This document shows positions 46,755 to 59,647 of a DNA stretch of 64,000 bases, piece by piece; position 1 is the stretch's first letter; each line of letters opens with the position of its first letter. Location: assembly GCA_009781175.1 (NCBI GenBank), contig WQYQ01000014.1, positions 1 to 64,000 on the forward strand. Direction: 5' to 3'. The position numbers and the translations under genes are program-made. This DNA comes from Betaproteobacteria bacterium (GTDB lineage: Bacteria; Pseudomonadota; Gammaproteobacteria; Burkholderiales; Rhodocyclaceae). The notes below the pieces were generated by a model. It saw nothing but the letters and a program-made list of their open reading frames with translations, searched no databases and was not told where the DNA came from.

Positions 46755-48164
46755 ATGAAAAAGATGCTGGTGAGTTTGCTGACGGTGTTTGCCCTGGGTT
46801 TCAGTTGCATGGCCTTGGCGGATATTCCTGCGGCGCATGCGACGGCTCAGGCGGCGATTCCCGATAAAGGCGATACGGCCTGGATGATGCTCACCACCCT
46901 GCTGGTCACTTTGATGGCGATACCGGGCCTGGCCTTGTTTTACGGCGGCCTCGTGCGCTCGAAGAACATGCTCTCGGTGCTGATGCAGGTTTTCGTCGTA
47001 TTTGCGCTGTGCATCGTGCTCTGGGTGGGCTATGGCTACAGCATCGCGTTCACGCAGGGTAATGCCTTTTTCGGCGGTTTCGGCAAAGTGTTTCTGGTGG
47101 GTGTTACTCCTGCCTCAACGGCGGCGACTTTCAGCAAGGGCGTCGTAATTCCCGAACTGGCCTATGTCATGTTTCAGGCCACCTTCGCGGCGATTACGCC
47201 GGCCTTGATCGTCGGCGCTTTCGCTGAACGCATGAAGTTCCCGGCGGTATTGCTCTTCGTGCTGCTGTGGTTCACTTTCGCCTATCTGCCGATCGCGCAC
47301 ATGGTCTGGTGCTGGGCGGGCCCGGACGCTTATACGGATGCGGCCGCCGGCGCAAAGGCCGCCGCCACGGCGGGCTTCCTGTTCCAGAAAGGCGCGCTCG
47401 ATTTTGCCGGCGGAACCGTTGTGCACATCAACGCGGGTGTCGCGGGACTCGTTGGCGCTTTTATGGTCGGAAAGCGGACGGGTTTGGGCCGCGAATCGAT
47501 GGCGCCGCATAGCCTGACGATGACGATGGTCGGCGCTTCCCTGCTGTGGGTCGGCTGGTTCGGCTTCAATGCGGGTTCGAACCTCGAAGCCAACGGCGGT
47601 GCGGTGCTCCCGTTCGCCAACACGATGATCGCCACCGCCGCCGCGACGCTTTCCTGGCTGTTCGCCGAGTGGCTGATCAAAGGCAAGCCCTCGATGCTTG
47701 GCGCGGCGTCCGGCGCGGTTGCGGGGCTGGTCGCGATTACGCCGGCGTGCGGCTTCGTCGGCATCGGCGGTGCCTTGATTATCGGCATCGGCGCAGGCCT
47801 GGTTTGTCTGTGGGGCGTGAATGGCCTCAAGAAGCTGCTCGGCGCCGACGATGCGCTTGATGTGTTCGGCGTGCATGGCGTCGGTGGGATGTTCGGCGCG
47901 GTCATGACCGGCGTTTTCAGCGACCCGGCCCTTGGCGGCTCAGGCGTTTACGACTATGTCGCCAACAAGGTCGGCGAATTCTCGCTGAGTGCTCAGGTTA
48001 TGAGTCAACTCTGGGCCGTTGGCATTGTGATCGTGTGGTCGGGCATCGTCTCCTTGATCGCCTACAAGCTTGTCGATATCACCATCGGGCTGCGCGTCGG
48101 GGAAGAGCAGGAGCGCGAAGGGCTCGACATTAGTGCGCATGGAGAATCCGCGTACCGCTATTGA
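46755..48164 (+). CDS. amtB: Ammonium transporter AmtB
   Basis: A trimeric inner-membrane channel for ammonium. The 469-aa precursor begins with a signal-like helix (MLVSLLTVFALGFSCMALA), then LFYGGLVRSKNMLSVLMQ and the twin-His signature regions (GTVVHINAGVAGLVGA and DVFGVHGVGGMFGA, with His168- and His318-type residues), and the C-terminal cytoplasmic tail GLRVGEEQEREGLDISAHGESAYRY. The start at 46755 is preceded by AGAAGGAG. It is 41 bp after glnK and co-regulated from the sigma-54 promoter. Confidence 0.97.
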   Translation: MKKMLVSLLTVFALGFSCMALADIPAAHATAQAAIPDKGDTAWMMLTTLLVTLMAIPGLALFYGGLVRSKNMLSVLMQVFVVFALCIVLWVGYGYSIAFTQGNAFFGGFGKVFLVGVTPASTAATFSKGVVIPELAYVMFQATFAAITPALIVGAFAERMKFPAVLLFVLLWFTFAYLPIAHMVWCWAGPDAYTDAAAGAKAAATAGFLFQKGALDFAGGTVVHINAGVAGLVGAFMVGKRTGLGRESMAPHSLTMTMVGASLLWVGWFGFNAGSNLEANGGAVLPFANTMIATAAATLSWLFAEWLIKGKPSMLGAASGAVAGLVAITPACGFVGIGGALIIGIGAGLVCLWGVNGLKKLLGADDALDVFGVHGVGGMFGAVMTGVFSDPALGGSGVYDYVANKVGEFSLSAQVMSQLWAVGIVIVWSGIVSLIAYKLVDITIGLRVGEEQEREGLDISAHGESAYRY

Positions 48165-48179
48165 AATCGGATCGCAGGT

Positions 48180-48509
48180 TCAGGCTAGATATGCCGTGAA
48201 TTCGTAATCCCGTTCAACGCGGCAGATGCGGGTTTTATACGACGCGTACCACTGCTCGCGCCCAAGTTTTTGCGCGATTAGATGTTCGGCATCTTTTTTC
48301 CACGCAGCAATCGATGCGAGGCTGTCCCAGTAGGAAACCGTGACGCCGACTTCCTCGCGCGCGTTTTCCACGCCGAGGAAGCCCGGCTGTTTCCGGGCCG
48401 CCGCGAGCATTGCCGCGGCCATGTCGCTATAGCCTTCGTCCACCGGCGTTCGGATCGAGGTGAAAATGACGGCGTAGTAGGGCGGGGTGGGGGTTTTTGC
48501 AATCGGCAT
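48180..48509 (-). CDS. Antibiotic biosynthesis monooxygenase (ABM) domain protein
   Basis: The 109-aa protein has a dimeric alpha+beta ferredoxin-like ABM fold: YAVIFTSIRTPVDEGYSDMA, LAAARKQPGFLGVENAREEVG, VTVSYWDSLASIAAWKKDAEH. ABM proteins are often haem-degrading or quinone-forming, but many have no known role. It is convergent with amtB and 9 bp after the FAH-family gene. Confidence 0.88.
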   Translation of the reverse strand: MPIAKTPTPPYYAVIFTSIRTPVDEGYSDMAAAMLAAARKQPGFLGVENAREEVGVTVSYWDSLASIAAWKKDAEHLIAQKLGREQWYASYKTRICRVERDYEFTAYLA

Positions 48510-48518
48510 CGGATTGCT

Positions 48519-49217
48519 TCAAATCACATCGAGCATAAGGCTGCCAACGCCCGCGATCCGGCCTTCCATTCGGTCGCCACGCGCTGCGGCCCCCACGCCT
48601 TCGGGCGTGCCTGTAAAGACGAGATCGCCTGCCTTGAGTTCCCAGAGTTGCGACAGATGGACGAGCATTTCCGGGATCGGCCAGAGCATGTCCGACAAAT
48701 CACCGTGTTGCTTTTGGGTGTCATTGACCTTCAGTGCGATTTCACCGCTTGCAAGCAGCGGCGCTTTGCCGCGCGGCACGATATGCGACACGGGCGCGGC
48801 ATAATCGAAGGCTTTGCTGGCGTCCCAGGGCTGGCCCTTGTTTTTGGCCGTCGCCTGCAAATCGCGCCGCGTCATGTCGAAACCGCAGGCATAGCCCCAG
48901 ACGCAAGCGTCCGCTGCGGCGGGGCTCAGATTGCGCCCGCCGCTCGCAAGCGCAATCACAAGCTCGAATTCGTAATGCAGATTTTTTGTGACGCCCGGAT
49001 AGGGGAAACGTCCGGTTTCGCCGAATGCAACGGGCAGCACCGCATCGGCCGGTTTGCAGAAGAAGAATGGCGGTTCGCGCTCGGGATCGTGCCCCATCTC
49101 GCGCGCATGCGCAGCGTAGTTGCGCGCGACGCAGAAAATGCGGCGTATCGGGAAAAGTGTGTCGCTACCTGCGACGGGGACTGCGGCTTGTGCGGGGGGC
49201 GGGAAGATGTAGGGCAT
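48519..49217 (-). CDS. Fumarylacetoacetate hydrolase-family protein
   Basis: The 232-aa protein has FCVARNYAAHAREMG, FFFCKPADAVLP, HYEFELVIALASGGRN (metal ligand Glu set), GYACGFDMTRRDLQ and PLVFTGTPEGVG-type ending. The family includes hydrolases and decarboxylases of beta-diketo and 2-oxo acids; the substrate cannot be told. It precedes ABM in the same direction. Confidence 0.92.
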   Translation of the reverse strand: MPYIFPPPAQAAVPVAGSDTLFPIRRIFCVARNYAAHAREMGHDPEREPPFFFCKPADAVLPVAFGETGRFPYPGVTKNLHYEFELVIALASGGRNLSPAAADACVWGYACGFDMTRRDLQATAKNKGQPWDASKAFDYAAPVSHIVPRGKAPLLASGEIALKVNDTQKQHGDLSDMLWPIPEMLVHLSQLWELKAGDLVFTGTPEGVGAAARGDRMEGRIAGVGSLMLDVI

Positions 49218-49339
49218 AGAGCTCTCGTATCCGGCAAGGTAATTTCAGGATTCCTAGATGTTTAGTCCCACTTGAGTTGATCCTAAAGCGTTGTGGTTCG
49301 GTAGTCCAGATTCTACGGGGCATCTTAGACGCTAAAACA

Positions 49340-49368
49340 AAATGGGACAGCATATTGCTGTCCCATTT
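49340..49368 (-). terminator. Intrinsic terminator of the atp operon
   Basis: AAATGGGACAGCA and TGCTGTCCCATTT form a near-perfect stem with an AT loop, followed on the minus strand by TTGTTTT. It lies about 30 bp after the atpC stop. Confidence 0.9.
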
Positions 49369-49396
49369 CGTTTGAACTAGAAGAGTCCGCGTTTAT

Positions 49397-49822
49397 TTAG
49401 TGGCCGCGGCGCTTCATACGTTCGATCAGTGCCAGTTGTGCCGTTGCTGCCGTCAACTCGGCTTGAGCGCGTGCATAGTCCAGCGTTGCCTTGCGGTTGG
49501 TCATTGCCTCTTCGGCAACTCGCTTCGCTTCCATCGATTTGGCTTCGTCGAGATCTTTACCGCGGATCGCTGTATCAGCCAAAACCGTGACCATGCTTGG
49601 CTGCACTTCAAGCAAGCCACCCGCAACGAAGATCAATTCTTCTTCCTGCTGATTCGCCAGCTTCAAACGCACCGCGCCGGGCCGGATGCGAGTTAACAAA
49701 GGCGTGTGGCCAGGCATGATACCCAGCTCCCCTGTCTCTCCCGGCAAGACCACAAACTCACACAGCCCGCTGAAGATCGACTCTTCCGTGCTCACGACGT
49801 CGACATGAACCGTCATTGCCAT
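49397..49822 (-). CDS. atpC: F1 ATP synthase epsilon subunit
   Basis: The 141-aa protein has [44 protein letters not shown] and the C-terminal two-helix domain that inhibits F1. It is the last gene of atpIBEFHAGDC, 87 bp after atpD, and followed by the operon terminator. Confidence 0.97.
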   Translation of the reverse strand: MAMTVHVDVVSTEESIFSGLCEFVVLPGETGELGIMPGHTPLLTRIRPGAVRLKLANQQEEELIFVAGGLLEVQPSMVTVLADTAIRGKDLDEAKSMEAKRVAEEAMTNRKATLDYARAQAELTAATAQLALIERMKRRGH

Positions 49823-49909
49823 GCTTAATACCTCTCGAAGAGTGGAATGAGAGGGATAAGCGGAAACCCGCTAAAAGCGAGCTTCCACGAATTACCTCTT
49901 ACCCCTGGC

Positions 49910-52241
<2,332 letters not shown>

Positions 52242-52256
52242 GTTGTTCTCCGCGCC

Positions 52257-53795
52257 TTACTGCCAGGTTTTCTTGAACGCTTCGATCGCGGCGCTCAGTT
52301 CCTTTTCGCCATCGGCGTCGAGGTCCTTCTTGCTTTCGATCTTGGCGTGCAGGGCCGCCGCGCTGGTACGCACGTATTGCTGCATGGCGGATTCGCAGGA
52401 GAGCGCGCGGGCAACCGGCACATCGTCGAAGTAGCCCTTGTTGACCGCGAACAGCGTGACAGCCATATCGGCCACCGAGAGCGGCGCGTATTGCGGCTGC
52501 TTCATCAGTTCGGTCACGAGGCGGCCGCGTTCGAGCTGCTTGCGGGTTGCTTCGTCGAGATCGGAAGCAAACTGTGCAAAAGCCGCGAGTTCACGGTACT
52601 GCGCCAGCGCGAGACGCACACCGCCGCCGAGCTTCTTGATCGCCTTGGTCTGCGCGGCGCCGCCGACACGCGACACCGAGATGCCGGCGTTGATGGCGGG
52701 GCGGATACCGGCGTTGAACAAGTCGGTTTCAAGGAAGATCTGGCCGTCGGTAATCGAGATCACGTTCGTCGGAACGAAGGCAGACACGTCGCCAGCCTGC
52801 GTTTCGATAACCGGCAATGCGGTCAGCGAACCAGTCTTGCCTTTGACTTCGCCGTTGGTGAAGCGCTCGACATACTCTTCGTTCACACGCGCGGCGCGCT
52901 CAAGCAGACGAGAGTGCAGGTAGAACACGTCACCCGGATACGCTTCACGACCCGGCGGACGACGCAGCAGCAGCGAGATCTGACGGTAAGCCCAAGCTTG
53001 CTTGGTCAAATCGTCATAGATGATCAGCGCATCCTGGCCGCGATCGCGAAAGTATTCGCCCATCGTACAGCCCGCATACGGAGCGATGAACTGCAGGGCA
53101 GCCGATTCAGACGCCGAGGCGGCGACCACGATGGTGTAATCCATCGCGCCGGTTTCGGTCAGCTTGCGTACTACGTTAGCGATGGTCGAGGCCTTCTGGC
53201 CCACCGCCACATAGATACAGATCATGTCCTGACCTTTTTGGTTGATGATCGTATCGACCGCAACCGCTGTTTTACCGGTCTGACGGTCGCCGATGATTAA
53301 CTCACGCTGACCACGGCCGACCGGAACCATCGAGTCGACCGACTTCAGACCGGTCTGAACCGGCTGCGACACCGACTTACGCCAGATCACGCCCGGCGCG
53401 ACCTTTTCGATCTTGTCGTACTGCTTGGCGTTGATCGGGCCTTTGCCATCGATTGGCTGACCCAGCGAATTGACGACACGGCCGATCAGTTCGGGGCCGA
53501 CAGGCACATCGAGAATCTTGCCCGTCGTTTTAACGACATCACCTTCGGAGATGTGTTCATATTCGCCCAAAACCACGGCGCCAACAGAGTCGCGTTCGAG
53601 GTTCATGGCGAGGCCAAAGGAATTGCCCGGAAATTCGAGCATTTCACCCTGCATTACGTCGCCCAGGCCATGGACGCGACAAATGCCATCGGTGACGGAG
53701 ACCACGGTGCCTTCGTTACGCGCCGTCGACCCCAGTTGCAGGTTCTGAATGCGACTCTTGATCAGATCGCTGATTTCAGATGGATTGAGGTTCAT
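52257..53795 (-). CDS. atpA: F1 ATP synthase alpha subunit
   Basis: The 512-aa protein has the nucleotide-binding [15 protein letters not shown], the family signature [31 protein letters not shown], and [17 protein letters not shown]. It is preceded by atpH (9 bp gap) and followed by atpG (15 bp). Confidence 0.98.
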   Translation of the reverse strand: MNLNPSEISDLIKSRIQNLQLGSTARNEGTVVSVTDGICRVHGLGDVMQGEMLEFPGNSFGLAMNLERDSVGAVVLGEYEHISEGDVVKTTGKILDVPVGPELIGRVVNSLGQPIDGKGPINAKQYDKIEKVAPGVIWRKSVSQPVQTGLKSVDSMVPVGRGQRELIIGDRQTGKTAVAVDTIINQKGQDMICIYVAVGQKASTIANVVRKLTETGAMDYTIVVAASASESAALQFIAPYAGCTMGEYFRDRGQDALIIYDDLTKQAWAYRQISLLLRRPPGREAYPGDVFYLHSRLLERAARVNEEYVERFTNGEVKGKTGSLTALPVIETQAGDVSAFVPTNVISITDGQIFLETDLFNAGIRPAINAGISVSRVGGAAQTKAIKKLGGGVRLALAQYRELAAFAQFASDLDEATRKQLERGRLVTELMKQPQYAPLSVADMAVTLFAVNKGYFDDVPVARALSCESAMQQYVRTSAAALHAKIESKKDLDADGEKELSAAIEAFKKTWQ

Positions 53796-53804
53796 GCAAA
53801 GCTC

Positions 53805-54338
53805 CTAAATCTGTAGCGCGCTGGCCATCGCGGCAAGTTTGCCGCGGACCGAGGCGTCGATCACTTCATCGCCGACAGCGATCTTGACCCCGCCAATCAA
53901 TTCGGGATCAATTTCTACCGTAGCGTCGACCTTGGCCTTGAAACGGGTTTCAAGGTCGGCCACAAGTCGGGCGAGCGTCGCAGCGTCGATCGGGAAAGCG
54001 GAGCTGACCACGGCCTGAAGCACCCCTTCCGCAGCATTTTTTTGCACGGAAAAAAGCTCAAGGATTTCAGGCAGAACCGTAAGACGCTCGTTTTCTGCGA
54101 GCACACGTACAAAATTCTGCTGATCGTGATTCAGATCACCGGCTGTTTCGACGAACACGTTCACGAGTTTGTCGGTCGTGATACGCGGATCGCCCAAGAC
54201 TTCCCGGACGGACGCTTCGCCGGCGACCGCCGCCAGACGCTTCAGCGCCTGTGCCCACGCGTCCAGCGCGTGGGCTTCGCGCGCCAGCTTAAACGCCGCT
54301 TCGGCGTAAGGGCGTGCGACGGTGAGGTTCTCGGCCAT
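53805..54338 (-). CDS. atpH: F1 ATP synthase delta subunit
   Basis: The 177-aa stator protein has the family start [20 protein letters not shown] and the C-terminal [35 protein letters not shown]. It is 6 bp after atpF. Confidence 0.97.
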   Translation of the reverse strand: MAENLTVARPYAEAAFKLAREAHALDAWAQALKRLAAVAGEASVREVLGDPRITTDKLVNVFVETAGDLNHDQQNFVRVLAENERLTVLPEILELFSVQKNAAEGVLQAVVSSAFPIDAATLARLVADLETRFKAKVDATVEIDPELIGGVKIAVGDEVIDASVRGKLAAMASALQI

Positions 54339-54344
54339 GGCGAC

Positions 54345-54815
54345 TTACAGTTCCTGTTTAAGGTTTGCCAGCAATTCGGCGTGGACCTGAGGATTGATTT
54401 CTCGGCGCAAAATACGCTCAGCACCGGCTACGGCGAGGTTGGCGACCTGGTCGCGCAAGCCTTCCTTAGCCTTCTGCAGCGCAGCACCGGCTTCCTGCTC
54501 AGCAGCTTCACGCGCAACGGCAATGATGCGCGCAGCTTCCACACGAGCTTCGTCAATCAACAGAGCACCCTGCTTTTCGGCACCGCTGCGGAGTTCGGTC
54601 GCAGATTCGCGCGCACGGCGCATTTCCTCAACGACCTTTTTCTCGGCTAAAGCGAGATCCGTTTTAGCCTTATCCGCAGCCGCAAGCCCGTCAGCGATTT
54701 TTTTCGCACGCTCGTCGAGTGCCTTCACGATCGGTGGCCACACGAATTTCATCGTGAACCACGCGAGGATGAAGAACACAATGAGCTGGGCAAACAGCGT
54801 TGCGTTCAGATTCAC
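54345..54815 (-). CDS. atpF: Fo ATP synthase subunit b
   Basis: The 156-aa stator stalk has an N-terminal membrane helix ([23 protein letters not shown]) and a long charged helix that dimerises ([21 protein letters not shown] onward). It is 43 bp after atpE. Confidence 0.97.
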   Translation of the reverse strand: MNLNATLFAQLIVFFILAWFTMKFVWPPIVKALDERAKKIADGLAAADKAKTDLALAEKKVVEEMRRARESATELRSGAEKQGALLIDEARVEAARIIAVAREAAEQEAGAALQKAKEGLRDQVANLAVAGAERILRREINPQVHAELLANLKQEL

Positions 54816-54858
54816 GGCATTACCCCCGAAGAATCAGTGAATGGAGTAAAGAGCCTGA

Positions 54859-55137
<279 letters not shown>

Positions 55138-55153
55138 TCAAAACAAAGGAAAA

Positions 55154-56014
55154 TCAATGGCTTTCATGCGCCTGACCCACATAGACGAGAGTCAGCATCA
55201 TGAAAATGAACGCCTGAAGCGTAATGATCAGGATGTGGAAGATCGCCCACAGCGAGCCCGCCACCACATGCCCGAGAAAGAGCAAGGGACCAGCCACGCC
55301 GCCGCTGCCCCAGGTTGCACCCATCAGGGCGATCAGCATGAATAGCAGTTCGCCTGCATACATGTTGCCAAACAACCGCATGCCGTGCGAGATCGTCTTG
55401 GCGGCGAATTCGATCAGTTGCATGAGGAAGTTGACCGGGTACAGGAACCATTTGTCGCCGAATGGTGCGGCAAAGAGCTCATGCACCCAGCCGCCGAGAC
55501 CTTTGATCTTGATGTTGTAATAGAGGCAGATCAGCAGCACGCCAACCGACATGCCAAGCGTAATGTTCAAGTCGGCGGTCGGCACAACACGTAGGAAGGC
55601 ATGCTCGTTGCCGTTCATGGCTTGCCAGATGCGCGGCAGTAGATCGACCGGCAACAGGTCCATGGCGTTCATGAGGAAGATCCAGATGAACACGGTCAGC
55701 GCGAGAGGCGCGACGAATTTACGCGACTCGGCGCTGTGCACGATGCCTTTGGCCTGATCGGCCACCATCTCGACGATGAATTCGACTGCGGCCTGAAAAC
55801 GCCCTGGCACACCGGAGGTGGCTTTCGACGCAGCACGCCAGAGGAAGAACAAGGTAATCACGCCGATCGCGACCGACCAGAAGATCGAATCGAGATTAAG
55901 AACGCTCCAGTCGACAATCGACTTTTGCGCTTCGTGCGTGGTATTGAAGTGAGTCAGGTGGTGGACGATGTACTCGCCTGCGGTTGGAGCGTTAGCTTCG
56001 TGTCCGGTCGCCAT
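55154..56014 (-). CDS. atpB: Fo ATP synthase subunit a
   Basis: The 286-aa stator channel has several membrane helices and the essential Arg in [25 protein letters not shown]-terminal [17 protein letters not shown] is typical of proteobacterial AtpB. It lies 2 bp after atpI. Confidence 0.97.
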   Translation of the reverse strand: MATGHEANAPTAGEYIVHHLTHFNTTHEAQKSIVDWSVLNLDSIFWSVAIGVITLFFLWRAASKATSGVPGRFQAAVEFIVEMVADQAKGIVHSAESRKFVAPLALTVFIWIFLMNAMDLLPVDLLPRIWQAMNGNEHAFLRVVPTADLNITLGMSVGVLLICLYYNIKIKGLGGWVHELFAAPFGDKWFLYPVNFLMQLIEFAAKTISHGMRLFGNMYAGELLFMLIALMGATWGSGGVAGPLLFLGHVVAGSLWAIFHILIITLQAFIFMMLTLVYVGQAHESH

Positions 56015-56016
56015 TT

Positions 56017-56367
56017 TTAGGTTCTAACCAAGAAAGCAAAAAAATTCGCTTGGAGCGTCACGATCAGCCCGATCACCACTCCGCCCCAGTGGACGTCAGG
56101 GTAAATCTGCTTCACGGCCGCCAGTAATCCGATGCAAAGGGCTAACTTGATCAATTCGCCGACAAAAAACGCCGCTGCATAAGAAGCACCGGGACGTTTC
56201 GTCACGGCATACAGCCTGAGAGCGAACAACCAAGAAGGAAGGACACAAGCGACGCCTCCCAGCGCCGCCGAGACACTGCCGCGCATACCAAACAGCAACC
56301 CGCCAAGCAGGCTCCCGATCAGCGCGGCAACACATTGCAGGCGTATTGTTTTGAACATTCCCTGCAC
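56017..56367 (-). CDS. atpI: ATP synthase protein I
   Basis: AtpI is a small integral membrane assembly factor for the c ring. The 116-aa protein has about four hydrophobic segments, including [20 protein letters not shown] and [18 protein letters not shown], and no other domain. It starts the operon on the minus strand, facing the origin. Confidence 0.92.
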   Translation of the reverse strand: MQGMFKTIRLQCVAALIGSLLGGLLFGMRGSVSAALGGVACVLPSWLFALRLYAVTKRPGASYAAAFFVGELIKLALCIGLLAAVKQIYPDVHWGGVVIGLIVTLQANFFAFLVRT

Positions 56368-56573
56368 TGCGTCTTAGACCTCACCCTGGAACCCCGTAAT
56401 CGTATGGATTTGAGCGCACGAAGTCAAACCCGGAGGAACCCTGACACACGAACTTTGTATCCCGCAACAAGATCCGCCGGCCTCCAATCCCTGTCGAAAA
56501 TGCCTGTGATGCGCGTGACGCCGATGCAGACACGTCGGCATAATCGCCGACTATTCAAGCTCCGGAATTTTCG
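56368..56573. other. Divergent intergenic region atpI / MFS-acyltransferase
   Basis: This 206-bp gap must hold the promoters of the atp operon (minus) and the MFS-acyltransferase gene (plus). No repeat related to the 24.3-kb element is seen. A strong SD-like GGAGGAACCC lies far from both starts. It is the likely right end of the inferred inversion. Confidence 0.4.
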
Positions 56574-58454
56574 ATGACGACCGAACACGCCCCGCATTCG
56601 CTGCTCAGAACCCGTCGCTTTCTTCCGCTGTTCCTCACGCAGTTTCTCGGCGCCTTGAACGATAACGTGCTCAAGCAGGGCTTGCTCTTGCTGATTTCTT
56701 TCGCAGGCGGAGAAATCCTCGGTCTGACGCCTGCGCTTATGGTGCAGGTTGCGGCGGGATTGTTCGTTCTGCCGATGTTTTTGTTTTCCGCCTCGGCCGG
56801 GCAGATTGCCGATGCGTTCGATAAAGCGCGTTTGATCCGCTGGGTCAAGTTTGTGGAAATCGGCATCGCCGCGCTCGGCGCCTACGGCTTCGCCATCAAA
56901 TCCCCCGTCCTCCTGCTCGCGGCGCTCTTTCTGATGGGCTTGCATTCGACCGTTTTCGGCCCGCTCAAATATTCGATCCTGCCGCAGCACTTGCGTAGCG
57001 ACGAAATCGTCGCCGGCAATGCCTGGGTGGAGAGTGGTACCTTCGTTGCGATTCTGCTGGGCTCGGTGCTCGGCGGCATTTTGATTGCTGTCCATGACAC
57101 GGGCCCCCTTTTAACCGGCGCTGCCTGTATTACTTTCGCTGTACTCGGCTGGCTCAGCAGCCTCGGCATTCCGCCCGCGCCGTCGCTTGCAAAAGTCCGG
57201 CTTAACTGGAATCCGTTCACCGAAATCGCGCACAATTTGCGTATCGCACGCACCAATCGCAGCGTGTTTCTTTCGATGATCGGAATTTCCTGGTTCTGGT
57301 TTTTCGGCGCTTTGATCCTGTCGCAATTCGGCCCGTTCGTGCAGGAAGTGATCGGCGGCAGCGAGCACCTCGCAACCTTTCTGCTCGCGAGTTTCATCGT
57401 CGGCATCGCACTGGGATCGATCGCGGCCGAGCGCGCGTCCGGCGGTCGCGTGGAAATCGGCCTGGTCCCGCTCGCTTCGATTGGTTTGACGGTTTTCGGT
57501 GCGGATATTTATTTCGCAAGCCCCGCCATACCGCATCCAGGCATCGACATTCCCGGCTTCCTCGCGCAGCCCGGCTCCTGGCGCTTGATTTTCGGTCTGG
57601 TCATGCTTGGCGCATGCGGCGGTTTATATACCGTGCCGCTGTATGCCTTGATCCAGACTCGCTGCGAGCCGGCGATCCGCTCGCGCATCATCGCCGCCAA
57701 CAATGTGCTGAACGCCGGCTTCATGGTGCTCTCGGCCGGCTTCGCCTTTCTCGCGCTGCATTTCAACGCCACGATCCCCGAAATTTTCCTGATTGCGGCG
57801 GTCATGAACCTTGCCGTGGCGTTGTTCATCTATCGCCTTGTGCCCGAATTCCTGCAACGTCTGTTTGCCTGGATTGTGGTGCATGTGATGTACCGGATAC
57901 ACGCGCAGGGCCACGCCAATATCCCCAGGGACGGGGCTGCGATTATCGTGTGCAATCACGTTAGTTTCGTCGATCCGCTAATCATCGCCGCGGAAAGTCG
58001 TCGCCCGATCCGCTTCGTGATGGACCACCGGATCTTCAAACAGCCGTTAATGAACTTTGTTTTCCGCGACGCGCACGCGATTCCGATCGCGCCCGCCAAG
58101 GAAGATCCGGCAATGCTTGAACAGGCCTATGCGGAAGTTGCCAAAGCGCTCGCTAACGGCGATCTGGTCGGTATTTTTCCCGAGGGCCGCATCACCAACA
58201 CGGGAGAGATCGAAGCTTTTAAAAACGGGATTGGGAAAATTCTCGCGCGCACGCCGGTTCCCGTGGTGCCGATGGCGCTCTCGGGCCTGTGGGGCAGCTT
58301 CTTTTCACGCAAAGGCGGCCGTGCAATGAGCAAGCCATTCCGGCGTGGTATTTTCAATCGCGTCGATCTCGCAATCGGCGTGGCAATCCCGGCTCAACAA
58401 GCAAGTCAGCAAACCCTGCAAACCATCGTCACCAATCTGCGCACTCGCGCTTGA
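56574..58454 (+). CDS. MFS transporter fused to 1-acylglycerol-3-phosphate acyltransferase domain
   Basis: The 626-aa protein has an N-terminal major facilitator part of about 420 residues (FLTQFLGALNDNVLKQGLLLL; LGLHSTVFGPLKYSILPQ-like; GLVMLGACGGLYTVPLYALIQ), then a PlsC-type acyltransferase domain with motif I CNHVSFVDPLIIA near residue 461 and motif III GIFPEGRITNTGEI near 535. The layout resembles the LplT-Aas lysophospholipid flippase/acyltransferase, without the adenylating domain of Aas. It probably imports and reacylates lysophospholipids (inference). Confidence 0.92.
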   Translation: MTTEHAPHSLLRTRRFLPLFLTQFLGALNDNVLKQGLLLLISFAGGEILGLTPALMVQVAAGLFVLPMFLFSASAGQIADAFDKARLIRWVKFVEIGIAALGAYGFAIKSPVLLLAALFLMGLHSTVFGPLKYSILPQHLRSDEIVAGNAWVESGTFVAILLGSVLGGILIAVHDTGPLLTGAACITFAVLGWLSSLGIPPAPSLAKVRLNWNPFTEIAHNLRIARTNRSVFLSMIGISWFWFFGALILSQFGPFVQEVIGGSEHLATFLLASFIVGIALGSIAAERASGGRVEIGLVPLASIGLTVFGADIYFASPAIPHPGIDIPGFLAQPGSWRLIFGLVMLGACGGLYTVPLYALIQTRCEPAIRSRIIAANNVLNAGFMVLSAGFAFLALHFNATIPEIFLIAAVMNLAVALFIYRLVPEFLQRLFAWIVVHVMYRIHAQGHANIPRDGAAIIVCNHVSFVDPLIIAAESRRPIRFVMDHRIFKQPLMNFVFRDAHAIPIAPAKEDPAMLEQAYAEVAKALANGDLVGIFPEGRITNTGEIEAFKNGIGKILARTPVPVVPMALSGLWGSFFSRKGGRAMSKPFRRGIFNRVDLAIGVAIPAQQASQQTLQTIVTNLRTRA

Positions 58455-58461
58455 GGTACTC

Positions 58462-58860
58462 ATGACCACTTATCCACTCACAACCGGCATCACTCTGCTC
58501 ATCGTCCTGCTTATGTTCGGCGTGGCCGCCAACGTTGGTTATGCGCGCGAGCGCTACGGCGTCAAAGCGCCCGCCATGACGGGTAACGAATATTTCGAAC
58601 GCGCCTATCGCATTCAATCCAACACGATGGAATGGGCAATGATTTTTCTGCCCACGCTGTGGATCTTTGCATGCTATGTCGGTGACCTCCACGCGCTGAT
58701 CGCGGGGCTCGTCGGCCTGGCGGGACGGATTCTCTACGCCGTGTCCTATCAACGCGATCCCAAGACCCGCAGCACGGGCTTCATGCTCGGCATGCTGCCG
58801 TTTGGGGTCATGGGGCTGTGGGGCGGCTTCGTGGTCCTGCGAAGCATTATTGGATTCTAA
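58462..58860 (+). CDS. MAPEG family membrane protein
   Basis: The 132-aa protein has four membrane helices and the MAPEG signature FERAYRIQSNTMEWAMIFLP. The family comprises glutathione-dependent membrane enzymes. I start at the ATG at 58462 (MTTYPLTTGITLLIVLL); the track start is out of register with the domain. It lies 8 bp after the MFS-acyltransferase gene and is convergent with the TetR gene. Confidence 0.93.
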   Translation: MTTYPLTTGITLLIVLLMFGVAANVGYARERYGVKAPAMTGNEYFERAYRIQSNTMEWAMIFLPTLWIFACYVGDLHALIAGLVGLAGRILYAVSYQRDPKTRSTGFMLGMLPFGVMGLWGGFVVLRSIIGF

Positions 58861-58897
58861 TTCCTTGATGACACAGGCGCTGCCCGCGTGGCGCCGC

Positions 58898-59521
58898 TTA
58901 CGCCGAGAATTGCCTGAGCGAGTGAATGGCGAGTTCCGCAACCGCCAGTAGTTCCTGTTTCGTCGCGCCATCTTGCGCTTGCACGGACATGCCCTGAATG
59001 ACGCTCCCAAGGTAGCGCGCCAGTCCCGCGCTATTAGTCGTTGACTTGAATTCGCCAGCTTCGATGCCGCGATCGATCCGGCGTTTGAGAGCCTCAATGG
59101 CTGCCTTGCGCAGCTGTGCCACGTAGCGTGCTTCGTCCCGGTTCTCGGTTGCACAGGTCAGCACGGCCGTGGAGACCATGCAGCCACGCGGCCGTCTGGC
59201 TTTGCAGAATTCCGTAGCGGACTCCCTCAGCATCCGCTCGATGCCTGCTACAGATGAGACTTCTTCCTCCAGCGCTCGCATCGAGAAGGCGCCAACGGTT
59301 TGCTGATAGTGGCCGAGCGCTTCGTGATACAGCGCCGACTTGGAGCCGAAGGCCGCATACAGGCTCTGCGGCGTGATCTCCATCGCCGCCGTGAGATCGG
59401 CAATGGACGCGCCTTCATAGCCCAGTTTCCAGAATGTCAGCATAGCCTGATCCAGCACGTGTTTACGGTCAAAGCTCGGAGGGCGCCCGCGACGGCGAGG
59501 CGAATCTTCTTTATTTATCAC
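58898..59521 (-). CDS. TetR family transcriptional regulator
   Basis: The 207-aa protein has a TetR-type HTH (DQAMLTFWKLGYEGASIADLTAAMEITPQSLYAAFGSKSALYHEAL) and a ligand-binding all-helical C-terminal half with a Cys-containing GCMVSTAVLTCATENRDEA. The start is a GTG at 59521, inside a short palindrome (ATCAC-A-GTGAT), a candidate operator. It is divergent from the serine hydrolase gene, its likely target. Confidence 0.92.
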   Translation of the reverse strand: MINKEDSPRRRGRPPSFDRKHVLDQAMLTFWKLGYEGASIADLTAAMEITPQSLYAAFGSKSALYHEALGHYQQTVGAFSMRALEEEVSSVAGIERMLRESATEFCKARRPRGCMVSTAVLTCATENRDEARYVAQLRKAAIEALKRRIDRGIEAGEFKSTTNSAGLARYLGSVIQGMSVQAQDGATKQELLAVAELAIHSLRQFSA

Positions 59522-59527
59522 AGTGAT
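59517..59527. promoter_or_regulatory. Candidate TetR operator
   Basis: ATCACAGTGAT is a perfect 11-bp palindrome over the tetR GTG start; a related ATTGTGATTAT lies about 45 bp on, toward the hydrolase gene. Confidence 0.4.
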
Positions 59528-59647
59528 TACTGTTGAAAATAAGCCAAAGTCGGCGTAAATTTCGGAACGGTTATTGTGATTATTCTACAAAGAGCATCGC
59601 CTGATGACCAGCACTCAAAGATCTCCTCTCTATCGGGACTGATAGCC